NCBI RefSeq assembly: GCF_023715885.1
Contig: NZ_JAMBOY010000003.1
Location: 372,001-436,000 of the forward strand
DNA length: 64,000 nucleotides
Origin: Microbacterium hydrocarbonoxydans
GTDB taxonomy: Bacteria; Actinomycetota; Actinomycetes; Actinomycetales; Microbacteriaceae
Direction of reading: 5' to 3'
Position 1 is the first letter of the stretch, and each line of letters opens with the position of its first letter. Positions 1 to 9,173 of this stretch are shown here, piece after piece. Below the pieces are notes generated by a model. The model was not told where the DNA came from, searched no databases, and saw only the letters and a list, made by a program, of their open reading frames with translations. The position numbers were made by a program, and so were the translations under genes.

Positions 1-435
1 GCCTTCGTGCAGCGGGTCGGCCGGATCGCGGGCGGCGGCATCGGGTACATGGTCGCGCAGAGCATCCCGGCGGCGTTCACCGAGGCGATGGATGACGACC
101 TCGGCGTCCCGCAGGCGCTCGCGGTGCTGCACGAGACCGTGCGGGCCGGCAACTCCGCGCTCGACTCCGGAGACACGGATGCCGCACTCGGCGCCGCTCG
201 CGAGGTGCTCGCGATGACCTCGGTGCTGGGGCTCGTGCCGTCGACGGCGTCGACGGCGTCCACCGCGCACGCGACAGCGCTCGACGCGCTCGTGCAGGAG
301 ATGATCACGCAGCGCGCGCAGGCCCGCGCTGACAAGGACTGGGCGGCGGCGGATCGCATCCGTGACGCGATCGCCGCCGCAGGAATCACGCTGGAGGACA
401 CTCCGGCCGGAACTCATTGGAGTATCGATGGCTAA
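1..435 (+). CDS. cysS: cysteinyl-tRNA synthetase, C-terminal fragment
   Basis: The reading frame is open from base 1, so the gene starts upstream and only its last 144 codons are present. The fragment carries the end of the catalytic region and the helical anticodon-binding (DALR-type) domain of class I CysRS, with the motif IPAAFTEAMDDDLGVPQAL typical of that family, and ends in the usual DRIRDAIAAAGI helix followed by a short tail. The enzyme charges tRNA-Cys in the cytoplasm. Its stop codon overlaps the start of rlmB by 8 bases, so the two are translationally coupled; the cysS-rlmB order is common in actinobacteria. Confidence 0.93.
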   Translation, partial: AFVQRVGRIAGGGIGYMVAQSIPAAFTEAMDDDLGVPQALAVLHETVRAGNSALDSGDTDAALGAAREVLAMTSVLGLVPSTASTASTAHATALDALVQEMITQRAQARADKDWAAADRIRDAIAAAGITLEDTPAGTHWSIDG

Positions 436-1432
436 GCCAGGCAACCCCTCAGCGGGCAAGGGCAAGAAGAAGGGCCCGACCAAGGGCTCCGGCGGTAAAG
501 GCCGCAGCTCTCTCGAAGGACGCGGACCGACTCCGAAGGCGGAGGACCGCGCGTGGCACCCGGCAGGCAAGCGCAAGGCTGCGGCCGAGCGCTACGCCGC
601 CGCCGGGGGACGAGGCAAGCCCGGCGGGCGCCAGGCCTCCGGCGGCAACCCCAACCGTTCGTCGCGCGTCAAGGACAACACGACCGACACCGAGACCGTC
701 ACCGGTCGCAACTCCGTGCTCGAGGCGCTGCGGGCGAAGATCCCGGCGACGGCGTTCTACATCGCTCAGCGTGTCGAGATGGACGACCGCGTCAAAGAGA
801 TGCTGTCGATCGCCACGAACCGCGGCATCCCGGTTCTCGAGGTCACGCGTCAGGAGCTCGACCGCATGGCCGGCTTCGACGGCGTGCACCAGGGCGTCGC
901 TATCAAGGTCCCACCGTACGAGTACGCGCACCCCCAGGATCTCCTGGAGCAGGTCATCGACAAGGGCGAGGTTCCGCTCTTCGTGGCGCTCGACGGCATC
1001 ACCGACCCGCGGAACCTGGGCGCGATCATCCGTTCGACCGGCGCTTTCGGCGGTCATGGCATCATCCTGCCGCAGCGCCGCTCGGCCGGCGTGAACTCTG
1101 CGGCGTGGAAGACGAGTGCCGGCGCGGCCGCGCGCGTGCCCGTGGCCCTCGCCTCGAACCTCACGACGCAACTCAAGGAGTTCAAGAAGCAGGGCGTGTT
1201 CGTGCTCGGCCTCGACGGAGACGGCGATGTGCTTCTACCCGACCTGCAGCTCGCCGACCGCCCGGTCGTGATCGTCACGGGGTCCGAGGGCAAGGGCCTG
1301 TCGCGCCTGGTCGCCGAGACCTGCGATCAGATCGTCTCGATCCCGATCTCGGCGGTGACCGAGTCGCTCAACGCCGGCATCGCGACCTCGGTCGCGCTCT
1401 ACCAGGTCTCCACCATCCGCAACGCCCAGTAG
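428..1432 (+). CDS. rlmB: 23S rRNA 2'-O-ribose methyltransferase RlmB (SpoU/TrmH family)
   Basis: The protein has 334 residues. The first ~95 are a low-complexity basic tail (Lys/Gly/Arg-rich) common in actinobacterial members. A substrate-binding domain follows, starting at the conserved GRNSVLEALR, then the SPOUT methyltransferase domain. The three SpoU motifs are visible: DPRNLGAIIRSTGAFG, VIVTGSEGKGLS and ISIPISAVTESLNAGIATSVALY (read in parts). It is expected to methylate the 2'-OH of a conserved guanosine in the 23S rRNA peptidyl-transferase region. The ATG at 428 overlaps the cysS stop; a longer in-frame start at 362 lies inside cysS and was not chosen. Confidence 0.92.
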   Translation: MAKPGNPSAGKGKKKGPTKGSGGKGRSSLEGRGPTPKAEDRAWHPAGKRKAAAERYAAAGGRGKPGGRQASGGNPNRSSRVKDNTTDTETVTGRNSVLEALRAKIPATAFYIAQRVEMDDRVKEMLSIATNRGIPVLEVTRQELDRMAGFDGVHQGVAIKVPPYEYAHPQDLLEQVIDKGEVPLFVALDGITDPRNLGAIIRSTGAFGGHGIILPQRRSAGVNSAAWKTSAGAAARVPVALASNLTTQLKEFKKQGVFVLGLDGDGDVLLPDLQLADRPVVIVTGSEGKGLSRLVAETCDQIVSIPISAVTESLNAGIATSVALYQVSTIRNAQ

Positions 1433-1444
1433 GGGAGAAGCACC

Positions 1445-2086
1445 ATGGCCCGCATCGTCGTCCTCGGAGGAACCGGCTACGCCGGCACGCACATCGTGAC
1501 GGAGGCGGTGAGCCGCGGGCATGACGTCATCGCGATCTCCCGCTCCGCGCCGTCCGACCCGGTCGACGGTGCGTCGTACGTGCAGGGGTCGGCGCTCGAC
1601 GCCGCCTCGCTCGCCAACGCGTTCGACGGAGCGGATGCCGTCGTGTCGGCGCTCTCGCCGCGCGGCGACATGACCGACCGGGTGCTCGAGGCACTGCGCA
1701 ACGTCATCGCCGAACTCGCCGACACGTCGACCCGCCTCGGGGTCGTCGGCGGCGCTGGTGGCAGCCTCGTCGCGCCGGGAGGGCCCCGTCTGTTCGACCT
1801 CGACTTCCCCGAGGAGTACAAGCACGAGGCTCAGGTCGGCATCGACTCGCTCGCGCTGCTGGAATCGTCGGATGCCGAGCTCGACTGGTTCTTCATCCAC
1901 CCGGCCGAGGTCTTCGGGCCCTGGGCCGAGGGCGAGCGCACCGGTCGCTACCGTGACGGCGGAGACGTACTCGTGCGGGATGCCGAAGGGCAGTCGTTCA
2001 TCTCGGGCGCCGACTTCGCGGTCGCGGTCGTCGACGAGATCGAGCAGGGCAACCACCACCGCGAGCGGTTCACGGTCGGCTACTGA
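1445..2086 (+). CDS. NAD(P)-binding Rossmann protein (YwnB/atypical SDR type)
   Basis: A 213-residue protein that begins with the dinucleotide-binding motif GGTGYAGTHI (residues ~8-17). It continues as a compact Rossmann fold of the NAD(P)H-binding family, with GVVGGAGGS in the middle and a late IHPAEVFGP segment. Members are mostly uncharacterised oxidoreductases or flavin-reductase-like proteins, and no substrate can be read from the sequence. It lies 12 bases after rlmB on the same strand, behind a GGGGAGAAG ribosome-binding site, so it is probably cotranscribed with cysS-rlmB. Downstream it converges on the DUF4032 gene with only 12 bases between the stops. Confidence 0.8.
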   Translation: MARIVVLGGTGYAGTHIVTEAVSRGHDVIAISRSAPSDPVDGASYVQGSALDAASLANAFDGADAVVSALSPRGDMTDRVLEALRNVIAELADTSTRLGVVGGAGGSLVAPGGPRLFDLDFPEEYKHEAQVGIDSLALLESSDAELDWFFIHPAEVFGPWAEGERTGRYRDGGDVLVRDAEGQSFISGADFAVAVVDEIEQGNHHRERFTVGY

Positions 2087-2098
2087 TCGGGGCGCGCC

Positions 2099-3400
2099 TC
2101 AGACCAGGTCGCGCCAGTCGATCTCGTCGTCGTCGGCGACGGCGGTCGACCCCGTTACGACCGGCAGGCTCATGGTCTCGGTCGGCGGGCCCATGATCGT
2201 CGCCTCGTCGCGGCGGTGGCGGAGCACGTCGTTGATGTAGCTCGTGAGCACCTCGGCGAGCGGCACCGAGCGGCCCTGTGCCTGCGACAGGTACCACCGA
2301 TGCTCGAGCACCTGGTGGAAGACCTCGGCCGGCTCGAGCTTGGCGCGCAGCTCGTAGGGGATCGCGCGCACCACGGGCTCGAACACCCTGGTGAGCCATT
2401 CGTGGGCGTACATCTCCTCGTCCGACCACTGCTTCGTCGAGCGGGCGCGGAACTCGTCGAGGTCGTTCAGCAGCCGCCTCGCCTGGTTCTCCTCGACGTC
2501 GAGACCCGTGAGGCGGATCAGGCGGCGCTGGTGGTGTCCGGCATCCACGACCTTCGGCTGGATCTCCACGACGGTCCCGTCGGGGGTCGTCGACATCGAC
2601 ATCTCGTCGATGTCGAAGCCCAGCGCGTTGAGCCGCTCCACGCGTTCGGTGATCCGCCAGGTCTCGTCAGCGGAGAACGACTCCTGCGCGGTCAGCTCGG
2701 CCCACAGCGACCGGTACGACGACACGATGCCGTCCGCGATCGCGACGGCATCCACTCCTCGTTCGAGCCGTCCGCCCGCCGCGAGATCCATGATCTCGCC
2801 GGCGATGTTCGTGCGGGCGAGATCGAGATCGTAGGCCCGTTGCCCGTCGGTGAGCCCCTCCTCGTGCAGCTCGCCGGTCTCGGCGTCGACGAGGTAGGCG
2901 GCGAAGGCTCCGGCATCCCGCCGGAAGAGGGTGTTCGACAGCGACACGTCGCCCCAGTAGAAGCCGACGTTGTGCAGCCGCACGAGCAGCACGGCCAGGG
3001 CGTCGACGAGGCGGTTGGCCGTGTCGGGTCGGAGCACCCGGGTGAACAGGGCGCGGTAGGGCATCGAGAAGCGCAGATGAGAGGTCACGAGTGCCGCGGG
3101 GAGGGGGTCGCCCGAAACATCGCTGCGGCCCGCGATCGCGGCGACGCGGCTCACACAGGGCACATCGAGGCGGGCGAGGTTGCCGAGCATTTCGTACTCG
3201 CGGCGCGCCATCTCCTCGGTCGTCTCCTTGACCGCGACGACCTTGCCGGAGAGGTCGGCGAACCGCACGAGGTGACGCGAGAGCCCCTTCGGGAGCGAGA
3301 CGATGTGCTCCGAGGGCCACGCGCCGAGGGGAGTCGACCACGGAAGCGCGAGGAGCCCCGGATCGACCGAGCTCGCGGTGATGCGCAGGGCCTGCGGCAT
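2099..3400 (-). CDS. DUF4032 protein, kinase-like fold
   Basis: A 433-residue actinobacterial protein of the DUF4032 family. The N-terminal half resembles lipopolysaccharide-kinase-like folds: a VVAVKETTEE strand with a candidate Lys-Glu pair, then GFYWGDVSLSNTLFR, which matches the catalytic-loop pattern of aminoglycoside/LPS kinases, and AYLVDAETGE, which resembles the metal-binding Asp motif. The C-terminal half is the family-specific DUF4032 region. No substrate is known. The ATG at 3400 is preceded on its strand by AGGAG. There is no obvious operon partner; msiK upstream is separated from it by a terminator-like hairpin. Confidence 0.8.
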   Translation of the reverse strand: MPQALRITASSVDPGLLALPWSTPLGAWPSEHIVSLPKGLSRHLVRFADLSGKVVAVKETTEEMARREYEMLGNLARLDVPCVSRVAAIAGRSDVSGDPLPAALVTSHLRFSMPYRALFTRVLRPDTANRLVDALAVLLVRLHNVGFYWGDVSLSNTLFRRDAGAFAAYLVDAETGELHEEGLTDGQRAYDLDLARTNIAGEIMDLAAGGRLERGVDAVAIADGIVSSYRSLWAELTAQESFSADETWRITERVERLNALGFDIDEMSMSTTPDGTVVEIQPKVVDAGHHQRRLIRLTGLDVEENQARRLLNDLDEFRARSTKQWSDEEMYAHEWLTRVFEPVVRAIPYELRAKLEPAEVFHQVLEHRWYLSQAQGRSVPLAEVLTSYINDVLRHRRDEATIMGPPTETMSLPVVTGSTAVADDDEIDWRDLV

Positions 3401-3439
3401 GGCTCTCCTGTCGAAGCGGTGGAGGTGCGGGAAAAGGAA

Positions 3440-3472
3440 GCGGCGCGGGCGACCGAAGTCAGCCCGCGCCGC
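3440..3472 (-). terminator. terminator-like hairpin after the sugar-ABC ATPase gene
   Basis: A perfect 11-bp stem (3440-3450 with 3462-3472, GCGGCGCGGGC) and an 11-base loop, placed 14 bases after the msiK-type stop. On the minus strand a pyrimidine-rich TTCCTTTTCCC follows the stem. Confidence 0.6.
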
Positions 3473-3486
3473 GTCAGCGGTTCCGA

Positions 3487-4590
<1,104 letters not shown>

Positions 4591-4821
4591 TGTGTTTCTC
4601 CTTCACCGGCAGGTACGTGCCGGACGATCCGTAGTGATAGAGCGGCGGTTCGACCCGCCGTGACCCCTCATCGGGTCGGGATCAGTATGTCAGAATCCGG
4701 GGCGTCTGGGTATTTCTCAGCCTGGCTGGTTAACATCAATCTCGGCTGCGCACCCGCGGCGATCGCCTCCCGAACGGCGATCGGGGCCACCCCGCCCCTC
4801 CCAGGACTGTCAAGAGGAACG

Positions 4822-5772
4822 ATGTCGAGCGACGAGACGCCGAACGTCCCCACATCTCGCACTTCACGCGAGGCCGTGCGGGAGAAGGCACAGAAGGTGC
4901 ACGCCCAGCAGTCGAGGGCGCGCATCATGCGACGGATCATCATCGGCGCCATCGCCGTGGTCGCCGTCGGAGCGATCGGCACCGCGGTGACCCTGGCCGT
5001 GTCGGCCCAGATCTCGAAGCCGCAGCTCTCCCCGGGCGGTATGGACAACGACGGCATCCTCGTCTCCGACGTCAGCGCGACCGCGGTGGCCGACGAAGTC
5101 CCCGCGACGCCCAGCCCGGATGCGACGGATGCCGGTGCCGCGGCGACACCCACACCTCAGCCCACGACGTCGAGCTCGGTCGACATCCACGTCTACGTCG
5201 ACTACCTGTCGCCCGACGCGGGCGAGTTCGAGCGCGCCAACGCCCGTCAGCTCGTGAACTGGATCACCGAGGGTGCAGCGACGGTGACGTACCACCCGGT
5301 CGCGCTGCTGACGGCGAGCTCGAACGGCACCAAGTACTCGCTGCGCGCGGCGGGCGCTGCCGCCTGCGTCGCGACGCATTCGCCGGCGCAGTTCTACGCC
5401 TTCAACCACGATCTGCTCGAGGACCAGCCCGAGGTGAACACCGACGGCTACTCCGACTCGGAGCTCGCCGACATCGCCGGTGCCGTCGGCTCGGACAGCA
5501 TCAAGTCGGTCCGTTCGTGCATCGAGGATCAGGACTACGTCACCTGGGCCAAGGAGGCCACCTCTCGGGCGCTCGAGGGTCCGCTCGTCGGATCCGACGA
5601 CCTCGTGCTGTCGTCCGCGCCGATGATCGTCGTGAACGGCGAGGCCTACGTCGGCGCCCTCGACGATCCCGTCGAGTTCTCGCAGTTCGTGCTGACCGTG
5701 TCGAACGACGCCTCGCAGGAGGCCGCGACGTCGTCGCCGACTCCGACGCCCACCCCGACCGCGACCCCGTAG
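4822..5772 (+). CDS. membrane-anchored DsbA-fold protein lacking the CXXC motif
   Basis: A 316-residue protein. It has a charged cytoplasmic N-terminus (1-~34), one transmembrane helix (~35-60, IIIGAIAVVAVGAIGTAVTL), a Thr/Pro-rich linker, then a thioredoxin_4/DsbA-like domain (~115-295) and a Ser/Thr/Pro tail. In related proteins the first strand ends in a CXXC dithiol; here the same place reads VDYLSPDAGEF, with no cysteine. The cis-Pro region (SSAPMIVVNG) is kept. It may therefore be a non-redox chaperone or binding protein rather than an oxidoreductase. ATG 4822 was chosen for its AGAGGA ribosome-binding site. The upstream open frame to 3544 is an antisense shadow of msiK. Confidence 0.8.
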   Translation: MSSDETPNVPTSRTSREAVREKAQKVHAQQSRARIMRRIIIGAIAVVAVGAIGTAVTLAVSAQISKPQLSPGGMDNDGILVSDVSATAVADEVPATPSPDATDAGAAATPTPQPTTSSSVDIHVYVDYLSPDAGEFERANARQLVNWITEGAATVTYHPVALLTASSNGTKYSLRAAGAAACVATHSPAQFYAFNHDLLEDQPEVNTDGYSDSELADIAGAVGSDSIKSVRSCIEDQDYVTWAKEATSRALEGPLVGSDDLVLSSAPMIVVNGEAYVGALDDPVEFSQFVLTVSNDASQEAATSSPTPTPTPTATP

Positions 5773-5814
5773 TTCGTTCGCAGACGCCGCCTCTCGCTAA
5801 GCTGAGTGGCGTCC

Positions 5815-5887
5815 GCCGACTTGGCGCAATTGGTAGCGCACCGTACTTGTAATACGGGGGTTACGGGTTCGAGTCCCGTAGTCGGCT
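5815..5887 (+). tRNA. tRNA-Thr (anticodon TGT)
   Basis: A 73-base cloverleaf. The acceptor stem GCCGACT pairs with AGTCGGC, the D arm contains GGCGCAATTGGTAGCGC, the anticodon loop is CTTGTAA, and the T arm is GGGTTCGAGTCCC. The discriminator base is T and CCA is not encoded. It is followed 8 bases later by a strong hairpin. Confidence 0.95.
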
Positions 5888-5895
5888 CCGAACAC

Positions 5896-5938
5896 GAAGG
5901 CCCGCATCCCCTTGAAACGACTAGGGATGCGGGCCTTC
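5896..5938 (+). terminator. hairpin terminator after tRNA-Thr
   Basis: A perfect 15-bp stem (5896-5910 with 5924-5938, GAAGGCCCGCATCCC) with a 13-base loop. There is no T-run afterwards, as is common for actinobacterial I-shaped terminators. Confidence 0.75.
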
Positions 5939-6272
5939 TGGCGTGCAAAGGGGAAGCCCTGCCCACGTCTGGCCTTGCTGGGTTCCTTCGCCCGGCTGCG
6001 AGCGGATCGGCGACGGTACCGGGGCTTTCGTCAACAGGGCGGCGCACACGATGGCCGGCGTCGTTCTCGGTATGGTCGTGATCCCGGATGCCGAGAGCCC
6101 TGCTGCGACGTTGCCTCGTCAACGGGGCCCGCCATGGGCGTGTGGTCGGACGTCGTCGTTCAGAGGACGGGTAGTCGCTGCGCCGCTCCGGCTACACCAT
6201 CAGGGATATCCTGGCTTCGGTCGGGGCGCGGCCCTTTGCAATTAACGCCCCTCCACCTGGCAAGATGTCCGA
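5939..6272. other. non-coding stretch between the tRNA-Thr hairpin and the acyltransferase gene
   Basis: About 330 bases without a convincing gene: open frames here are short, have no ribosome-binding site and match nothing I recognise. The last part carries CAAGAT at 6261-6266, six bases before the GTG of the acyltransferase, which fits the -10 position of a leaderless transcript. I looked for a repeat of the tRNA 3' end (attachment site) and did not see one. Confidence 0.5.
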
Positions 6273-7322
6273 GTGTCTTCCCTCGATGTCCGCTCGAACA
6301 GCTTCGGGCTCCTACGCCTGACGTTCGCGCTGCTCGTCATCGTCTCCCACACCTGGCCGCTCGGGGGCTTCGGCAACGACCCGGGCCGGCTCGACAACAA
6401 TCTCGGCATCTTCGCCGTCGAGGGATTCTTCGCCCTCTCCGGTTTCCTGATCACCATGAGCGGGTCGCGCCTTTCCGTCGGGCGATTCCTCTGGCACCGC
6501 GTCCTGCGGATCTTCCCCGGCTACTGGGTATCCCTCGTCATCGTCGCGCTCGCGCTCGCCCCCATCGTCTGGCGCACGATGCGCGGGCTCACCGAGTATC
6601 CCTTCGCCTCGCCGCCTCCGAGCGGCTTCATCTTCTCCAACGCTCTGCTCTTTCAAAATCAGATCATCATCGGGGACACTCTTACCGGGATTCCCGCGGC
6701 GCTCATTTGGAACGGGCCGCTGTACACGCTGCCGATGGAGTTTGCGTGCTACCTGCTCATCGCGATCCTCATGGCCGGGCGTGTGCTCACCGCTCGGATG
6801 GTCGCAGCGCTCGCCGCGGCCGCTTGGGTATGGGTGCAGGTCGCTCAGATCGGCGCCCTCGGCGTCTACGATGATCGTCAGGCGAAGTTCACGCTCTGCT
6901 TCCTCGTCGGCTCCCTCATCTACTTCCTGCGCGATCGTCTTCTGGCGGGCACGCGCTGGCTCCCACCCGTCGCGCTCGTCGTACTGGTCGGCACGTACCT
7001 CACATGGGGATTTCACCAGCTTGGTCTCGTCGCCTGGGCATTCCTCGTGCTCTGGGTCGCATACCACTTGCCGTTCAAGCACGTGGGCCGCACACGCGAT
7101 TTCTCCTATGGGATCTACATCTACGGGTGGCCTGTGCAGCAGATGGCTGCCTACTTCGGGGCCACCCAGCTTGGCATCCTGCCCTACATGCTCATCTGCA
7201 TCTCTGGCACTCTTATCCTTGCCGTCGGCAGCTGGTACCTCATCGAGTCGCCGGCGCTGCGCTGGAAGGACCGCGACCCTCTCGGCTGGTTCCGACGGCA
7301 ACCAGCCAACGTGACGTCGTGA
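6273..7322 (+). CDS. acyltransferase-3 family membrane protein (OafA/YrhL type)
   Basis: A 349-residue integral membrane protein with about ten hydrophobic segments. The N-terminus FGLLRLTFALLVIVSHTWPL carries the family's conserved Arg (LRL) and catalytic-type His (SHTW). The second conserved block is GFFALSGFLIT, followed by RFLWHRVLRIFPGYW. This family O-acetylates cell-surface sugars or lipids by moving acyl groups across the membrane; the acceptor here is unknown. No glycan-synthesis genes adjoin it. It starts at GTG. It sits just behind tRNA-Thr and its codon use looks slightly less GC-biased than its neighbours', so it may be a later arrival. Confidence 0.85.
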   Translation: MSSLDVRSNSFGLLRLTFALLVIVSHTWPLGGFGNDPGRLDNNLGIFAVEGFFALSGFLITMSGSRLSVGRFLWHRVLRIFPGYWVSLVIVALALAPIVWRTMRGLTEYPFASPPPSGFIFSNALLFQNQIIIGDTLTGIPAALIWNGPLYTLPMEFACYLLIAILMAGRVLTARMVAALAAAAWVWVQVAQIGALGVYDDRQAKFTLCFLVGSLIYFLRDRLLAGTRWLPPVALVVLVGTYLTWGFHQLGLVAWAFLVLWVAYHLPFKHVGRTRDFSYGIYIYGWPVQQMAAYFGATQLGILPYMLICISGTLILAVGSWYLIESPALRWKDRDPLGWFRRQPANVTS

Positions 7323-7332
7323 TCCCGCGGGA

Positions 7333-7351
7333 GTCGGCCATACAGGCCGAC
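7333..7351. terminator. short hairpin after the acyltransferase gene
   Basis: A 7-bp perfect inverted repeat, GTCGGCC-ATACA-GGCCGAC, 11 bases after the stop. There is no T-run, so its role as a terminator is tentative. Confidence 0.35.
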
Positions 7352-7479
7352 GGTTGCGCGACCAGCCGGTCGGTGCCGTTCTCGCCACACCGGGCCCGAG
7401 TGGTCTGGCGTGCCTGCGCGGCGCGACATCCCGCGTCACACGCGAAATACCCCGCGCACCGGTCTGGTTGTCTCGAAGT

Positions 7480-8433
7480 ATGACTCGCATCGGAAACAGT
7501 GATCTGACCGTCTTCCCGCTCTCTCTCGGCGGCAACGTGTTCGGCTGGACCGCCGACCGCGACGCATCCTTCGCCGTTCTCGACGCCTTCGTCGACGGGG
7601 GAGGCGATTTCATCGACACCGCCGATTCCTACAGCGCCTGGGTGCCGGGAAACTCGGGCGGTGAGAGCGAGACGATCATCGGCGAGTGGCTCGCCTCCCG
7701 GAAGCCGGACGGCATGGTCGTCGCCACGAAGGTGAGCCAGCACCCGGACTTCACGGGTCTGGCGGGGCCGAACGTCCGCGCCGCGGCGGAGGCGTCGCTC
7801 CAGCGCCTCGGCGTCGACGCGCTCGACCTCTACTACGCGCACTTCGACGACGCCGACACTCCGCTCGAGGAGACTGTCGAGGCGTTCGGCCGCCTCGTGG
7901 CCGACGGTCTCGTGCGGAACATCGCGGTGTCGAATTACTCGGCCGAGCGCATCCGCGAGTGGATCGACATCTCCGACCGCCTCGGCGTCCCTCGTCCGGT
8001 CGCCGTGCAGCCGCACTACAACCTCGTGCATCGCAACGACGTCGAGGAGACGATCATCCCGGTGGCGGAGGAGTTCGGACTCGGCCTCGTGCCGTACTAC
8101 TCGCTCGCCAGCGGCTTCCTCACGGGCAAGTACCGGTCGACGGATGCCGCCGGCCAGTCGTCGCCGCGCGCCGGCGGCGCCGCGAAGTACGCGACCGAAG
8201 CGGGACTGCGCATCATCGACGCGCTCGAGGAGATCGGGCACGCTCACGGGGCGTCGATCGCCGCGACCTCTCTGGCCTGGCTGCGCGCTCAGCCGACGGT
8301 CGCCGCACCGATCGCCAGCGCACGCACCGTCGAGCAGGTCCCTGACCTGCTCGACGGTGGCCGACTCGAACTCACCGACGACGAGATCGCCACGCTCAAC
8401 CGTGTCTCGGAGTGGACGCCGTCGGCATCCTGA
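7480..8433 (+). CDS. aldo/keto reductase
   Basis: A 317-residue TIM-barrel oxidoreductase of the AKR superfamily, in the subgroup of short actinobacterial general stress/YghZ-like reductases. The catalytic tetrad can be read: Asp and Tyr in FIDTADSYSAW, Lys in VVATKVSQHPD, and His in DLYYAHFDD. A GLVRNIAVSNYS strand and a late NADPH-site region (PIASARTVEQ) are present. It probably reduces carbonyl compounds with NADPH; the substrate is unknown. ATG 7480 starts the AKR fold directly (TRIGNSDLTV); the longer open frame from 7354 adds a sequence unlike the family. It converges on the response-regulator gene across a hairpin. Confidence 0.85.
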   Translation: MTRIGNSDLTVFPLSLGGNVFGWTADRDASFAVLDAFVDGGGDFIDTADSYSAWVPGNSGGESETIIGEWLASRKPDGMVVATKVSQHPDFTGLAGPNVRAAAEASLQRLGVDALDLYYAHFDDADTPLEETVEAFGRLVADGLVRNIAVSNYSAERIREWIDISDRLGVPRPVAVQPHYNLVHRNDVEETIIPVAEEFGLGLVPYYSLASGFLTGKYRSTDAAGQSSPRAGGAAKYATEAGLRIIDALEEIGHAHGASIAATSLAWLRAQPTVAAPIASARTVEQVPDLLDGGRLELTDDEIATLNRVSEWTPSAS

Positions 8434-8446
8434 GCATGCTCGATCT

Positions 8447-8482
8447 CTGACGCGTCGGCGCCTCAGCGCGCCGACGCGTCAG
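8447..8482. terminator. bidirectional hairpin between convergent genes
   Basis: A perfect 14-bp stem (8447-8460 with 8469-8482, CTGACGCGTCGGCG) and an 8-base loop. It spans the 3' end of the response-regulator gene on the minus strand and follows the aldo/keto reductase stop on the plus strand. Confidence 0.65.
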
Positions 8483-9173
8483 TGGTCCCGGGCAGCGAAT
8501 CGTCGCCGGCGAGACCCAGCCGGTGCGCGAGGATCACGGCGTGGATGCGATCCCGAGCCTCGAGCTTCGACAGCACGCGCCCGACATGGGTCTTCACCGT
8601 GGATTCACTCACGAACAGAGCGCGGGCGATCTCGGCGTTCGTGAGGCCCCGTGCCATCTGCAGGAACACGTCGCGCTCCCGTTCGGTCAGCGACGTCGTG
8701 GGGTCTTCGACGGGTGCAGGAGCGGCTGTCGGCACGGCGTCGAGCTGCGGACTCACGTGCTCGAGCAGTCTTCGCGTGACGCTCGGCGCCAGCGCGGCAT
8801 CGCCGCGGTGCACGGCTCGTACGGCGGCGATCATCTCGTGGCGGTGGGCGTCTTTGAGGAGGAAGCCGCTCGCGCCCGCCCGGATCGCTCCGAAGGCGTA
8901 CTCGTCGAGATCGAACGTCGTGAGCACCAGCACACGGCTCCCCGGGTGCTCGCGCACGATCGCCTCGGTCGCGGCGATCCCGTCGAGTCCCGGCATTCGG
9001 ATGTCCATCAGCACGAGGTCCGGATGCAGGGCCGCGGTCTGAGCGATCGCGGCGCGACCGTCGCCGGCCTCGCCGACCACCACCATGTCGGCTTCCGCTT
9101 CCAGGACCATGCGGAAGCCGAGGCGGATGAGTTCCTGATCGTCGACGAGCAGGATCGAGATCGTGTCGGTCAT
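8463..9173 (-). CDS. response regulator, NarL/LuxR type
   Basis: A 236-residue protein: receiver domain (~5-122) with acidic pair D11-D12, phospho-acceptor D57 in VLMDIRMPG, Thr in VLVLTTFD and Lys in FLLKDA. A LuxR-type helix-turn-helix (~165-225) follows, with LTERERDVFLQMARGLTNAEIA and STVKTHVGRVLSKL. It is the output partner of the adjoining sensor kinase, whose stop overlaps this start by 4 bases. The pair is followed in the same direction by an ABC exporter, the usual setting of systems that sense envelope stress or antibiotics and control the exporter. Its own targets cannot be read from this sequence. Confidence 0.92.
   Translation of the reverse strand: MTDTISILLVDDQELIRLGFRMVLEAEADMVVVGEAGDGRAAIAQTAALHPDLVLMDIRMPGLDGIAATEAIVREHPGSRVLVLTTFDLDEYAFGAIRAGASGFLLKDAHRHEMIAAVRAVHRGDAALAPSVTRRLLEHVSPQLDAVPTAAPAPVEDPTTSLTERERDVFLQMARGLTNAEIARALFVSESTVKTHVGRVLSKLEARDRIHAVILAHRLGLAGDDSLPGTTDASAR

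Noticed and set aside
5896..6272. Integrase-mediated island at tRNA-Thr.
   Set aside because: No integrase gene and no repeat of the tRNA 3' end was found downstream in the window.
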